Assembly (NCBI GenBank): GCA_964590755.1
Contig: CAZPYK010000004.1
Span: forward strand, 1-64,000
Reading direction: 5' to 3'
Length of the DNA stretch: 64,000 nucleotides
Origin: CAG-390 sp964590755
GTDB lineage: Bacteria; Bacillota; Clostridia; Oscillospirales; CAG-272
The first letter of the stretch is position 1. Every line of letters starts with the position of its first letter. Below the pieces are notes generated by a model. The model did no database searches. It was not told where the DNA came from and was given only the letters and a program-made list of their open reading frames with translations. Position numbers and translations under genes: made by a program. This document shows positions 43,703 through 53,358 of this stretch, one piece after another.

Positions 43703-43731
43703 TTGAAATTTCTCGCATATTGTGGTAAGAT
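43703..43731 (+). promoter_or_regulatory. Promoter of cdaA-cdaR
   Basis: TTGAAA (43703-43708) and TAAGAT (43726-43731) are 17 bp apart; the sequence before the -10, TGTGG, resembles the extended -10 at other loci here. Confidence 0.65.
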
Positions 43732-43785
43732 ATTAATGGGGTAATATCTCTAAATCGTTTTGACTCGGGAATCGGTAACTGCAAA

Positions 43786-44736
43786 ATGGTCGCAATGGTG
43801 TCTTTTTTTGAAAATGTCGGAGCGTTGTTAAAAGAGGCGGCGGAATTTGTGAACTCGTTCGTTTTCAGCGCCGTTAAGGATATGACGTTTGCCGATGTGC
43901 TGGATATTCTCATACTGTCGACAATAATCTTTTATTGTTATCGATTCATTAAAAATCGACGCGCGGGCAGGCTTGCCATCGGTCTTCTTTTTGTTATTGC
44001 CGCCATGCTTTTGAGCGTTGCTTTGAAGCTGAGGGCTATAAGCTTTGTGCTGCAAAACTTTTACCAGGTCGGCATGATAGCGATAATCGTGATATTCCAA
44101 TCCGATCTGCGCGCGGCTCTTGAGCGCTTCGGTACGACACCGATACGCGGGCTCAAGAATCTGAATGCGGGAGAAATGAAAAGGATCGTTGAAATGGCGG
44201 ATGTGCTCAGCGAGGCTGTCGATACCTTGGCGCGCACACGCACGGGAGCGCTTATCGCCATCGAGCGCAATACAAAGCTTGGTGAGTATTTGCGGCAGGG
44301 TGTGATACTGAATGCCGAAATGTCCTCTCCGCTGTTGCGCAATATATTTGTCAATAAAGCCCCGCTTCATGACGGTGCGGTAATAATTCGAAACAAAAGG
44401 ATATATGCAGCCGGGTGCTATCTGCCGCTCTCCGGCAAGGATGTGAATAAGGATCTGGGCACGCGTCATCGTGCCGCGCTGGGACTCAGCGAGGCGAGCG
44501 ACGCGGTGGTCATAGTGGTTTCCGAAGAGACGGGAGCCATCTCCATCGCCGTTGACGGCGAGCTTGAACGGAACTTTACTTACGCCACTCTCAAGCAAAA
44601 GCTGGTGAAATATCTTGTTCCCGAGGAGGGAACTGTCAAAAAGCTCAGCCGCCACGCCAAGCGCGTTGCGGAGCGCGCGGAAAAGAAGCATGCCGCGCGT
44701 AGCGGTGGCGGGTCGGACGGCTCGGACAAAATGTGA
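43786..44736 (+). CDS. cdaA: Diadenylate cyclase CdaA
   Basis: Membrane-bound enzyme of 316 aa that makes cyclic di-AMP from two ATP. Three N-terminal membrane segments (about 45-65, 66-85 and 90-110) precede the DAC domain with its DGA motif at 196-198 (APLHDGAVIIRNKRIYAAGC) and RHR motif at 227-229 (LGTRHRAALGLSE). Its C-terminus is a basic tail ending KKHAARSGGGSDGSDKM. There is no strong ribosome binding site before the ATG at 43786; the ATG at 43795 is possible. The cdaR gene starts nine bases after its stop, the normal pairing. Cyclic di-AMP controls osmolyte and cell-wall homeostasis in Firmicutes. Confidence 0.94.
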   Translation: MVAMVSFFENVGALLKEAAEFVNSFVFSAVKDMTFADVLDILILSTIIFYCYRFIKNRRAGRLAIGLLFVIAAMLLSVALKLRAISFVLQNFYQVGMIAIIVIFQSDLRAALERFGTTPIRGLKNLNAGEMKRIVEMADVLSEAVDTLARTRTGALIAIERNTKLGEYLRQGVILNAEMSSPLLRNIFVNKAPLHDGAVIIRNKRIYAAGCYLPLSGKDVNKDLGTRHRAALGLSEASDAVVIVVSEETGAISIAVDGELERNFTYATLKQKLVKYLVPEEGTVKKLSRHAKRVAERAEKKHAARSGGGSDGSDKM

Positions 44737-44744
44737 GGTCTGTG

Positions 44745-45851
44745 ATGAAAAAGAACAAAGACGAAGCGGTATATTCCGATTACGACGAGATATATGAGAC
44801 GAACACAGACTCGGGACGACGCGGCGGGCTTCAACCGATCGCGCGCATAGTTTGCTTCTTGCTCGCCTTTGCCATATGGCTTTATGTCGTGGATAACGAT
44901 GCGGATGATTACGAAAAGACCTTTACACTTATCCCAATAGATATAGACGGGGCTCAGATCTTGGCGGATGTGGGCAATATGTCGGTGATCAATCTTGAGG
45001 AGAGCGCGGTCAGTGTTACGGTGCGTGGCAAACGCAAGGAGGTCAACGCGCTTACGTCCGACGATTTCAGAGCGTATATAAGCGTGGGTGGGCTCACGAC
45101 CGCCGAGCGTCATCTTTTGACGGTCGCGGTGGATCTTCCCGAGGGAGTTGAAAAGATAAACGTTGAACCCTCGGCTGTGAATGTTTATACCGATGAGCTG
45201 TCCGAGCGAAATGTTGAGATAGAGATAGTTCCGCGGTATATAATGGATTCATCATACTTGATCGGAGAGGTTCGCAAGAGCATCGAAACGGTCACGGTGA
45301 GAGGTCCGAAAAACGTGCTTGACAGGATAGCGTCTGTAAGGGCCGTGCTTGAATTGGGGGAGCTCACGACGGGTGTCACCGTGGTCAGCAGCCTTGAGCC
45401 GGTGGATAAGGACGGCGAGACGATCGATGACAGATATCTGCACCTTGCCGAGCATGAGGTGGCGGTGACCATCGAGCTGTACACGAACAAAACGGTTCCG
45501 CTCGTCGTTTCGCTCGCGCCCGCAGTTTCGGACGAGGCATATCTCGGAGCCGACATGTCTGTTGACAGGGTCGTTCTCAAGGGAGATCCGAAGCAGCTTG
45601 CCGATATAGACGAGCTGGTCATCCTGACCCTGACCTCGGATGAAGAAAAAACGTACACCGTCAAGCTTTCCGACACACTGTTGCCGGATGGTGTGAGCTT
45701 TGTTTCGGCGCCCGATACGGTCAATGTGACACCGGTCTTTGCCAAACCGACGCCGGAGGTCACTACCGAACAGCCTGATGAGACACGCTCGCCCGAGGAT
45801 ACCGCTAACGTCACGGTTCCCGACGTGACGAGTGTCGAAATGCCCGAATAA
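44745..45851 (+). CDS. cdaR: YbbR-domain protein CdaR, regulator of CdaA
   Basis: Protein of 368 aa with one N-terminal membrane segment (about 30-50, ARIVCFLLAFAIWLYVVDND) and tandem YbbR domains outside the membrane. GTGAGG just before 44745 serves as ribosome binding site. The repeats are recognisable from phrases such as SVTVRGKRKEVNAL, VTVRGPKNVLDRI and VVLKGDPKQLADIDE. The C-terminus is a Thr/Pro/Glu-rich tail from about 335. CdaR binds and modulates CdaA. In most Firmicutes glmM is the third gene of this operon, but here an FAD-dependent dehydrogenase follows. Confidence 0.9.
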   Translation: MKKNKDEAVYSDYDEIYETNTDSGRRGGLQPIARIVCFLLAFAIWLYVVDNDADDYEKTFTLIPIDIDGAQILADVGNMSVINLEESAVSVTVRGKRKEVNALTSDDFRAYISVGGLTTAERHLLTVAVDLPEGVEKINVEPSAVNVYTDELSERNVEIEIVPRYIMDSSYLIGEVRKSIETVTVRGPKNVLDRIASVRAVLELGELTTGVTVVSSLEPVDKDGETIDDRYLHLAEHEVAVTIELYTNKTVPLVVSLAPAVSDEAYLGADMSVDRVVLKGDPKQLADIDELVILTLTSDEEKTYTVKLSDTLLPDGVSFVSAPDTVNVTPVFAKPTPEVTTEQPDETRSPEDTANVTVPDVTSVEMPE

Positions 45852-45957
45852 AAAAGACGATAGAGGTCTTTTTCGCGATCGTGCGCGCGTGAGCTGGGGC
45901 GTCACGGTAACACGATCGATCATTGAACATTGTTTTTGAAAGGTCATAGCTTGATAA

Positions 45958-47595
45958 ATGAGTAAGCTTATGCTTCGCCGACTGCTTTCGGGGCCTATCG
46001 TGCTCCCGTTTACAGCCGGCGACGCGGCGGCATTCGATGCCGCCGCAAGGATGATGAAGCGGATAGGAGCGGACGGGGTTCCGCTTCGTTTTTACCTATA
46101 CCGACGCTCGGTGGATGCTCGCAGACGTGATATGATAAGGTTCGTCTATACCGTTGCCGCCGAAGCCGACGAGCCTTTTTCGGTCGACGGTGAGCGTATG
46201 GCGGATGAGGGAGTGCGAGAACTTCCCGAAAGCGAGATAGCAATAAATAAAGGAAGCGTGTCGATGAAGGCGGCTCCGCTGGTGGTCGGAATGGGCCCGG
46301 CGGGACTTTTTGCCGCGCTCACGCTTGCCGAGCAAGGGTACGCCCCCATTCTCATAGACCGCGGTGATCCCGCGGGGGAGAGAGTGCGACGCGTTGAAGG
46401 CTTCTTTGCGGGTGGCGAGCTCGATGCCGAATCAAACGTTCAGTTCGGCGCGGGCGGCGCGGGTACATTTTCCGATGGTAAGCTGGTGACCCGCATAGGC
46501 GATCCGCACACCGCGTATGTTATGCGCAGGCTTTGCGGCTTCGGTGCGCCCGAGGATATAATGTGGAAGTCCAAGCCGCATGTGGGCACCGATCTTTTGC
46601 GCGGCGTGGTGGAAAGGATGCTGGCGCGGATAGAGGAATGCGGCGGACGCTTGCTTTACAGGTGCCGCCTTGACGGCATCGACGAGCTGGCGGACGGGAC
46701 GATGTCGGCGCACACGAGCCGTGGAGATATAAATTGCGGTGCGGTGATCCTGGCAACGGGGCACAGTGCGCGGGATACATATGAATATTTGATCTCAAAC
46801 GGCTTTGCCGTCGAAAGAAAGCCGTTTTCGGTCGGTGTCAGGGTCGAACATCTTACCGAGGATATCGATCGCGCGATGTTCGGGCGATATGCCGGTGATG
46901 AACGGCTGGGACATGCGGAATACACGCTTTCCGACACTCGCGGAGAGCGGGGAGTGTATACTTTTTGCATGTGCCCCGGCGGTGAGGTGATAGCCGCGGC
47001 GAGCGAATGCGGCGGTGTGGTCGTCAACGGGATGAGCTCACATGCCCGTTCGGGCAGAAATTCCAATTCCGCATTGGCTGTCAGTGTATTGCCGTCCGAT
47101 TGCGGTATGAGTCCGCGTGACGGAATAGAATTTCAACGTCGTCTTGAAAGAGCCGCTTTTGATATCGGAGGCGGTGACTATACCGCGCCGATCGAGACCG
47201 CGGGTGATTTTATGAAGGGTGCGCGGCGCGCCGGAGACGCGCTCTCGGAACCCTCGCGGATAATTCCGACATATACGCGCGGCGCATATCGTGCGGCGGA
47301 TCTTTGGCGCGTCCTTCCCGAAGGCTTGTGCCGCGGGCTCTGCCGCGGACTTGAGATATTTGATTCCAGAATAGCGGGCTTCGGCGCGCCGGATGTCATT
47401 CTTACCGGCGTGGAGACGCGAACTTCGGCTCCGGTGCGTTTGCTGCGAGATGAGAGGCGTCAAGCGATCGGTCGAAAAGCGATATATCCGTGCGGAGAGG
47501 GCGCCGGCTATGCCGGCGGGATCACAAGCGCGGCGCTTGACGGACTCAAGACCGCTCTTGCGGTGATATCGGAGTATGCTCCCTTGCGAGCTTGA
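45958..47595 (+). CDS. FAD-dependent dehydrogenase (COG2509 type)
   Basis: Cytoplasmic flavoprotein of 545 aa. The FAD-binding dinucleotide motif VVGMGPAGLFAALTLAEQGY begins near residue 109, after an N-terminal domain of about 100 residues that is usual for this family. ESNVQFGAGGAGTFSDGKL and the C-terminal PCGEGAGYAGGITSAALDG are characteristic of this group of uncharacterised dehydrogenases. AAAGG lies 14 nt before the ATG. The next gene starts across its stop codon and encodes an RseC-like membrane redox protein, suggesting a functional link in electron transfer. Substrate is unknown. Confidence 0.85.
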   Translation: MSKLMLRRLLSGPIVLPFTAGDAAAFDAAARMMKRIGADGVPLRFYLYRRSVDARRRDMIRFVYTVAAEADEPFSVDGERMADEGVRELPESEIAINKGSVSMKAAPLVVGMGPAGLFAALTLAEQGYAPILIDRGDPAGERVRRVEGFFAGGELDAESNVQFGAGGAGTFSDGKLVTRIGDPHTAYVMRRLCGFGAPEDIMWKSKPHVGTDLLRGVVERMLARIEECGGRLLYRCRLDGIDELADGTMSAHTSRGDINCGAVILATGHSARDTYEYLISNGFAVERKPFSVGVRVEHLTEDIDRAMFGRYAGDERLGHAEYTLSDTRGERGVYTFCMCPGGEVIAAASECGGVVVNGMSSHARSGRNSNSALAVSVLPSDCGMSPRDGIEFQRRLERAAFDIGGGDYTAPIETAGDFMKGARRAGDALSEPSRIIPTYTRGAYRAADLWRVLPEGLCRGLCRGLEIFDSRIAGFGAPDVILTGVETRTSAPVRLLRDERRQAIGRKAIYPCGEGAGYAGGITSAALDGLKTALAVISEYAPLRA

Positions 47596-47612
47596 AAGGA
47601 TGTCGGATCCGA

Positions 47613-48089
47613 ATGGTAAGTGAAGGAAAGGTCGTGCGTATTGATGGGAACTATGCCGTGGTCGCCACCGAGCGGCGCGCGGCATGCGAGGGCTGCCATA
47701 AGAGAGCGGAGGACGGCAGCTGCTCTGTCTGTACGCTGATGGGCGGAGAGACACGTCTTGATACACGTGCGCTGAACACCGTCGGTGCCGAGGTCGGAGA
47801 CACGGTGCAGCTTGAGAGCAGCTCTGCAAAGATGCTGTGGTATGCACTGCTCGTGTTTATTCTGCCGTGCGTTGTTGCGATCGCGGCGTATGCCGCAGTC
47901 GCATGCTTTTCGTCAGATGAAGCGTTGCGCATTTTGGCATCGATCGCGGGCTTTGCGCTTGCTTTGGTGTCGGTGGCGCTCTATTCGCACTTTTTCGTAA
48001 AGGGACGTGCGGATGTTATCATATCTCGGGTGATCGAAAAGCACGAGCATGACGTGCGAGCTGTTTCGAATTCCGATGAAGTGAAATGA
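47613..48089 (+). CDS. RseC/SoxR-reducing-system family membrane protein
   Basis: Membrane protein of 158 aa. The start is taken at ATG 47613 after AAAGGA (47595-47600). The cytoplasmic N-terminus holds a Cys cluster, CEGCHK and CSVC with an intervening region (about 24-39), followed by two membrane segments (about 72-98 and 106-126) and a cytoplasmic tail. This is the RseC layout, linked in other bacteria to Rnf/Rsx electron transfer and SoxR reduction. In Clostridia, members often lie near flavoproteins, as here. The Cys cluster could bind a metal or Fe-S centre. No Rnf gene is in the window. Confidence 0.8.
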   Translation: MVSEGKVVRIDGNYAVVATERRAACEGCHKRAEDGSCSVCTLMGGETRLDTRALNTVGAEVGDTVQLESSSAKMLWYALLVFILPCVVAIAAYAAVACFSSDEALRILASIAGFALALVSVALYSHFFVKGRADVIISRVIEKHEHDVRAVSNSDEVK

Positions 48090-48128
48090 TAAAAATTTGA
48101 GGCTCGGTGATACGAGTCGGAGTGATAT

Positions 48129-50375
48129 ATGATATATATGGATTCTGAAAAAAGATCTGTCAAGGACCGCATTTGGGAACTGCGCGGCGGTATTCCGGAC
48201 AAGTGCGGTGAGAATGAGATAGCTATAATAGAAAAAGAGCTCGGCGTGTCCCACATCATGGCACGCCTGTTGTGGGGAAGAAATTACAAAACGCCGAATG
48301 AGGCACGGTGCTTCCTGTCGATGGGGGACACCATGATACACGATCCGTATCTGCTTGACGGAATGAAGGAAGCCGTGGAGCGCATCGAGCGGGCGTTTGA
48401 CGATCCCACGGAGCATATAGCGATATACGGAGATTATGATGTCGACGGAGTGACCGCCGTCAGCGCGCTCTGCCTTTATCTGCGCGATCGGGCCCCCGGG
48501 CTCAATATCGAATATTATATACCAAGCCGCAGTGAAGACGGCTACGGCGTCAATTGCCGAGCGCTCGATCTGCTTGCAAGTCACGGCGTTACGCTGATGA
48601 TAACGGTTGATACCGGTATCACGGCGGTCGATGAGGTGGAATATGCCGAAGCTCTCGGCATAGATGTTATAATTACCGATCATCACGAATGCCGCCCGCA
48701 ATTGCCTCGGGCAATTGCGGTGATAGATCCGCACAGAGAGGACAGCAGATATCCGTTTTGCGAGCTGGCGGGCGTCGGAGTGGTGTTTAAACTCATCTGC
48801 GCCATGGAGATCGCCGCATGCCGACGCGACGGAGCGCCCGACAGCGAGGGCGTGCGCCGAGCATTTGGCGGATATGCGGACCTTGCCGCGATAGGTACCA
48901 TAGCGGATGTAATGCCCTTGACGGATGAGAACAGAATGATAGTTGCATACGGTCTTTCGCTTATTGAAAAGACCGAGCGCCCGGGGTTGCGCGCGCTGCT
49001 CGAAGCGGCGCAAAACAGCCGCGGAGAGTCGCAGACTCAGGTCAAAAAGCGTAAGATCAATGCGGGGTACATAAGCTTCGGTATAGCGCCGAAGATCAAT
49101 GCCGCGGGCAGAATGGAAGATGCGAGCATTGCCGCGGAGCTGTTTTTGACCTCGGATGAGGACAGAGCGGAGGAATTGGCATATCGTCTTTGCGATATCA
49201 ATCGCCGTCGTCAGACCGAGGAGAACAAGCTTGCCGAGGAAGCGTTCGCCGCCATTGAGGAACAGTGCGACATCCAAAACGATCGCGTTATCGTAATAGA
49301 GAACGATTCTTGGATGCAGGGAATAATCGGCATCGTCGCTTCGCGCGTGGTGGAAAAATACGGTCGCCCGGCAATACTTATCACCTTTGACGGATGCTCG
49401 CGTGAGGATGATGAAGAGGATATGCCCGGCGATGTGGGAAAGGGCTCGGGACGCAGCGTAAAGGGAATAAATCTTTGCGAGGCGCTGGGAGCCTGCGCCG
49501 ATATACTTACGCGCTACGGCGGGCACGAGCTTGCCGCCGGACTTTCGATAGAGCGGGGAAAAATAAACGAATTTCGCCGCAGGATAAACGAATATGCCCG
49601 CGAAAGGCTTGCCGCGGATGCCGTGAAGATCACCTCTCTTGCCGACGGTGTTGCTTCCGGCAACGAATTGACGATGGAGCTTGCCGAGGAGCTTCGTGCC
49701 CTTGAGCCCTGCGGAGTGGCAAATCCCACGCCTTCATTCATCTTAAAGAATGCGACGGTCATGCGCATTGCTTCCATTGGGGCGGGAAAACATATCAAGC
49801 TTACACTGGAGGCTGACGGAGCGGTGCTCAGCGGTGTTTGGTTCGGAATGCCGATGTCATCGCTTACGTTTCACGAAAACGAAAAGATAGATGTGATCTT
49901 TAATCTCGATATAAACGAGTACAGGGGAATTTCCACCGTCCAGCTTTTGATATCGGATGCAAGAGTGTGCGCCGACGGATATGAGATAGGTCGCTTCGGG
50001 CGCGAGACATTTGATCGGCTTTTGAATGGGCAGCCGGTTGAGAATGCGGCGGAATATCTTCCCGAGAGGGCGGATTTTATCACGGTATACCGCTTGCTTT
50101 GCCGTGAGGTGAGAGTCGGACGTGATACATTCGGCGATTCGACTCTTATGTGGCTGCTGAAGAACCGTTATATTCCCGAGGATCGCGGCGGGAGAGAGAT
50201 ATCATATGTGAAACTGCGTGTTATACTGGCGGTCCTTGAGGAAATGCGATTGATAGCGATCGAAGAACCAACTCCGGAAAGCGTGCGGGTGACGATCCTT
50301 CCCACCACCGAAAAGGTGGATCTTGAAAGTTCTTTGTTGCTTTGCACTCTGAGACAACGATACGGAAAGGCATAA
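48129..50375 (+). CDS. recJ: Single-stranded-DNA-specific exonuclease RecJ
   Basis: Cytoplasmic 5'-3' exonuclease of 748 aa acting in recombination and repair. GGAG at 48119-48122 fits the ATG at 48129. The DHH phosphoesterase motifs are present: AIYGDYDVDGVTAVSALCLY near residue 100, MITVDTGITAVDE, TDHHECRPQLP near 183 and the DHHA1-type GRSVKGINLCEALG further on, followed by an OB-like domain (VDVIFNLDINEYRG-like VIFNLDINEYRGISTVQL). The C-terminal extension of about 120 residues is usual in Clostridia. The downstream relA, dtd and hemZ keep the common Firmicute order, though apt is missing between recJ and relA. Confidence 0.95.
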   Translation: MIYMDSEKRSVKDRIWELRGGIPDKCGENEIAIIEKELGVSHIMARLLWGRNYKTPNEARCFLSMGDTMIHDPYLLDGMKEAVERIERAFDDPTEHIAIYGDYDVDGVTAVSALCLYLRDRAPGLNIEYYIPSRSEDGYGVNCRALDLLASHGVTLMITVDTGITAVDEVEYAEALGIDVIITDHHECRPQLPRAIAVIDPHREDSRYPFCELAGVGVVFKLICAMEIAACRRDGAPDSEGVRRAFGGYADLAAIGTIADVMPLTDENRMIVAYGLSLIEKTERPGLRALLEAAQNSRGESQTQVKKRKINAGYISFGIAPKINAAGRMEDASIAAELFLTSDEDRAEELAYRLCDINRRRQTEENKLAEEAFAAIEEQCDIQNDRVIVIENDSWMQGIIGIVASRVVEKYGRPAILITFDGCSREDDEEDMPGDVGKGSGRSVKGINLCEALGACADILTRYGGHELAAGLSIERGKINEFRRRINEYARERLAADAVKITSLADGVASGNELTMELAEELRALEPCGVANPTPSFILKNATVMRIASIGAGKHIKLTLEADGAVLSGVWFGMPMSSLTFHENEKIDVIFNLDINEYRGISTVQLLISDARVCADGYEIGRFGRETFDRLLNGQPVENAAEYLPERADFITVYRLLCREVRVGRDTFGDSTLMWLLKNRYIPEDRGGREISYVKLRVILAVLEEMRLIAIEEPTPESVRVTILPTTEKVDLESSLLLCTLRQRYGKA

Positions 50376-50421
50376 AGCGCAGACGGGGCAGACGGCCTCT
50401 GCGAAAGGAATGGTCTTATTT

Positions 50422-52800
50422 ATGAAAAATACAGACGATAGTATTACCGTTGCCGAAAATACGGCGGCGATCGCCGAGAGCGACGGACTTGCCGAGCATC
50501 TTCCGATGCCGAGCGGAGTTTTGACGGATGATCCGAATTCCGCGGTACCGGAAAAGGAAAGCAAGGATGGCTTGCATATACCGGCCGCAGTGGGGCCCGA
50601 GCGGCTTCTCGGCATACTCCGTGCCAACGGAGGCAGAAACAATTACGATATAGAGAAGATACAAAGAGCTTACGAATATGCCGCACGGATGCACGACGGG
50701 CAATTCCGCGACAGCGGCGAGCCGTATATCTCGCACCCCTTGGCGGTCGCCGAGGTCGTTGCGGGGCTCGGACTTGACACCGATTCGATCTGTGCCGCGC
50801 TGCTTCACGACACGGTGGAAGATTGCGCCGACAAGACCAGCCTGGACGATATATCCAAGCGGTTTGGTGCGACGGTGGCGATGCTGGTGGACGGTCTTAC
50901 AAAGATCGTCACGCTGACCGTAGAGGACAAGGAAGAGGCTCACATCGAAAACCTGCGCAAGATGCTGCTTGCCATGTCCAAAGATATACGTGTCATCTTT
51001 ATAAAGCTGTGCGACCGATTGCACAACATGCGCACGCTTGATGCAAAAAACGAGAAAAAACAGCGCACCAAGGCGCTGGAGACGATGCAGGTCTACGCTC
51101 CGTTGGCGCACAGACTGGGTATGCAGCGAGTCAAGCAGGAGCTTGAAAATCTCGGGCTTTTTTACCTCGATCCGATAGGATATGCCGAGGTGAAAAACGA
51201 TATCGAAAAAAAGTACGGTCAAAATCAGAACTTTATCGAAAATATCCGCGCCACGGTCGATTCCAAGTTGCGTGAGTATAATATCGATTTTGTGCTCGAG
51301 GGACGTATAAAAACGGTATACAGCATATACCGAAAAATGTACAACCAAAATAAGAGCTTTGACGAGATATACGACTTTTATGCTTTGCGCATAATCGTGG
51401 GTACCGAGCTTGAGTGCTACACTGTGCTCGGAATAATCCATGAAATGTTCAAATCGATGCCCGGCAGATTTAAGGATTATATTTCAACGCCTAAGCCGAA
51501 TATGTATCGCTCCCTGCACACCACCGTCATAGGACGGGACGGCATTCCGTTTGAGGTGCAGATAAGAACGCGCGAGATGCATGAGATCGCCGAGTACGGT
51601 ATCGCCGCACACTGGAAGTATAAGAGCGGTGAAAAGGCAAAAGCGGACATCGACCATAAGCTTGAGTGGATAGCGCGGCTCATCGAGACCGAGGACGGAA
51701 CGCGAGATCCGGACGAATTCATGCAGGCGATAAAGACCGATGTGTTCCACGAGGAGACATACGTGTTTACCCCCAAGGGAGATGTAATTGCTCTGCCGTA
51801 CGGCTCAACGGTGATAGATTTTGCATATGCCATTCATTCCGCCGTTGGCAACAAGATGACGGGTGCCAAGATAAACGGCATGATAGTGCCTATAGATCGC
51901 GTGCCGCAAAACGGAGAGATAGTTGAGATAATTACCTCATCGTCAACCAAGGGACCCAGCCGCGATTGGCTAAAGATAGTCAAGACCAGCGAGGCGCGTA
52001 ACAAGATACGCCAATGGTTCAAAAAGGAAAAGCGAGCTGACAATATCGTGGTCGGGCGCGCGGCGCTCGAAGCAGAGCTGAAAAGATACGGACGCACATT
52101 CACCGAGGCGCAGTTTTCGGATGTTTGCTCGGCGGTGGGCTCGCGCACCGGCTTTGCCACGAATGATGATCTGTTCAATACCATAGGCTATGGCGGGCTT
52201 TCGGTCTCAAAGCTTTCGATAAAGCTGCGCGACGAATTCGATCGTGTCGTCAAGCCCGAGGAGGCTCCCGCTCCCATAACCGACGCCGCGCAGGTGCAGG
52301 TCGCCAAGACGCCCAAAAACGTAAAGACCAACAGCGGTGTCATTGTCGACGGCGAGATAGGCTGCGAGGTCAAGTTTGCCAAATGCTGCAACCCCTTGCC
52401 GGGAGATCAGATAATCGGATTCATCACCCAAGGACACGGTATTTCGATACACAAGCGCGATTGCCCGAACGTTATTTCCGGGATGCATAATCTCTATAAC
52501 GCCGACAGGTGGATCCCCGCAGGCTGGGAAAAAGGCGCGGGAAGCGCGGGCGCCGGAGTTTACGAGGCGCAGGTCCAAATACATGCCTACGACCGCATTT
52601 CGCTCATCGCCGATATAACCGGCGCGCTGGCGGAGATGAAGGTGTCCATTCTTCAGATCAATTCTCAAATGCGCTCGGATGACACGGTGCAGATCGGAGT
52701 TAAGGTGGCGTGCAAAAACATCGATCACTATAATTCCATCGTGTCTCGTCTGCGGTCTCTCAAGGATGTTATTGACGTCAGCCGCGGATATGTGAATTAA
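50422..52800 (+). CDS. relA: Bifunctional (p)ppGpp synthetase/hydrolase RelA/SpoT
   Basis: Stringent-response enzyme of 792 aa that makes and degrades (p)ppGpp. AAAGGA at 50404-50409 points to the ATG at 50422; ATG 50410 is too close to it. Order of domains: HD hydrolase with SHPLAVAEVVAGLGL and LLHDTVEDC (hydrolase likely active), synthetase with GRIKTVYSIYRKM and YDFYALRIIVG, TGS domain with ETYVFTPKGDVIALPYGSTV, and a C-terminal zinc-finger/ACT part with CCNPLPGDQIIGFITQGHG. The long N-terminal leader of about 60 residues before the HD domain is poorly conserved. It is the standard long RSH protein of Firmicutes. Confidence 0.95.
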   Translation: MKNTDDSITVAENTAAIAESDGLAEHLPMPSGVLTDDPNSAVPEKESKDGLHIPAAVGPERLLGILRANGGRNNYDIEKIQRAYEYAARMHDGQFRDSGEPYISHPLAVAEVVAGLGLDTDSICAALLHDTVEDCADKTSLDDISKRFGATVAMLVDGLTKIVTLTVEDKEEAHIENLRKMLLAMSKDIRVIFIKLCDRLHNMRTLDAKNEKKQRTKALETMQVYAPLAHRLGMQRVKQELENLGLFYLDPIGYAEVKNDIEKKYGQNQNFIENIRATVDSKLREYNIDFVLEGRIKTVYSIYRKMYNQNKSFDEIYDFYALRIIVGTELECYTVLGIIHEMFKSMPGRFKDYISTPKPNMYRSLHTTVIGRDGIPFEVQIRTREMHEIAEYGIAAHWKYKSGEKAKADIDHKLEWIARLIETEDGTRDPDEFMQAIKTDVFHEETYVFTPKGDVIALPYGSTVIDFAYAIHSAVGNKMTGAKINGMIVPIDRVPQNGEIVEIITSSSTKGPSRDWLKIVKTSEARNKIRQWFKKEKRADNIVVGRAALEAELKRYGRTFTEAQFSDVCSAVGSRTGFATNDDLFNTIGYGGLSVSKLSIKLRDEFDRVVKPEEAPAPITDAAQVQVAKTPKNVKTNSGVIVDGEIGCEVKFAKCCNPLPGDQIIGFITQGHGISIHKRDCPNVISGMHNLYNADRWIPAGWEKGAGSAGAGVYEAQVQIHAYDRISLIADITGALAEMKVSILQINSQMRSDDTVQIGVKVACKNIDHYNSIVSRLRSLKDVIDVSRGYVN

Positions 52801-52843
52801 GGTTACCAAAGGATAATCAATTGATATTGGACGGAGGATCGTT

Positions 52844-53308
52844 ATGATCGCAGTAATACAGCGTGTTTCAAACGCGTCTGTCGAGGTCGACGGAACAGTA
52901 CGCGGAAGATGCGGCAGGGGATTTTTGATACTTCTCGGCGTTGCCGCGGGAGACGGTACGGCGGATGCCGAGGCGCTTGCGGACAAGATATCAAAGCTTA
53001 GGATATTTGATGACGGAACGGGAAAAATGAATCGCTCGATCTCGGATGTGGGCGGTGGCGCGTTGGTCGTTTCAAACTTTACTCTGCTTGCCGATTACAG
53101 GCATGGAAATCGCCCGAGCTTTATCGGCGCGGCGGCACCGAAGGATGCCGAAAGACTTTACGAATATTTTGCGGCACGCCTGGCATCGCACTGCATTCCG
53201 GTGGACACCGGAGTCTTCGGTGCCGATATGCATGTTTCTCTTTGCAACGATGGTCCCGTGACCATGACGATGGACAGCAAGCTGTTGCTCGGCAGATGCG
53301 AGCTCTGA
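52844..53308 (+). CDS. dtd: D-aminoacyl-tRNA deacylase
   Basis: Cytoplasmic enzyme of 154 aa that removes D-amino acids, and glycine from mischarged tRNA-Ala. GGAGG lies close before the ATG. MIAVIQRVSNASVEVDG at the N-terminus and the C-terminal NDGPVTMTMDS, with the Gly-cisPro pair, are diagnostic. The other motif normally reads SQFTLYAD but is SNFTLLAD here, a change of the conserved Gln to Asn. The length is normal. It sits between relA and hemZ as in many Firmicutes and is likely cotranscribed with them. Confidence 0.95.
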   Translation: MIAVIQRVSNASVEVDGTVRGRCGRGFLILLGVAAGDGTADAEALADKISKLRIFDDGTGKMNRSISDVGGGALVVSNFTLLADYRHGNRPSFIGAAAPKDAERLYEYFAARLASHCIPVDTGVFGADMHVSLCNDGPVTMTMDSKLLLGRCEL

Positions 53309-53358
53309 TATACCACTAAAATAATCATGTCGCCACACGGCGCGGAATGGGAATCAAT

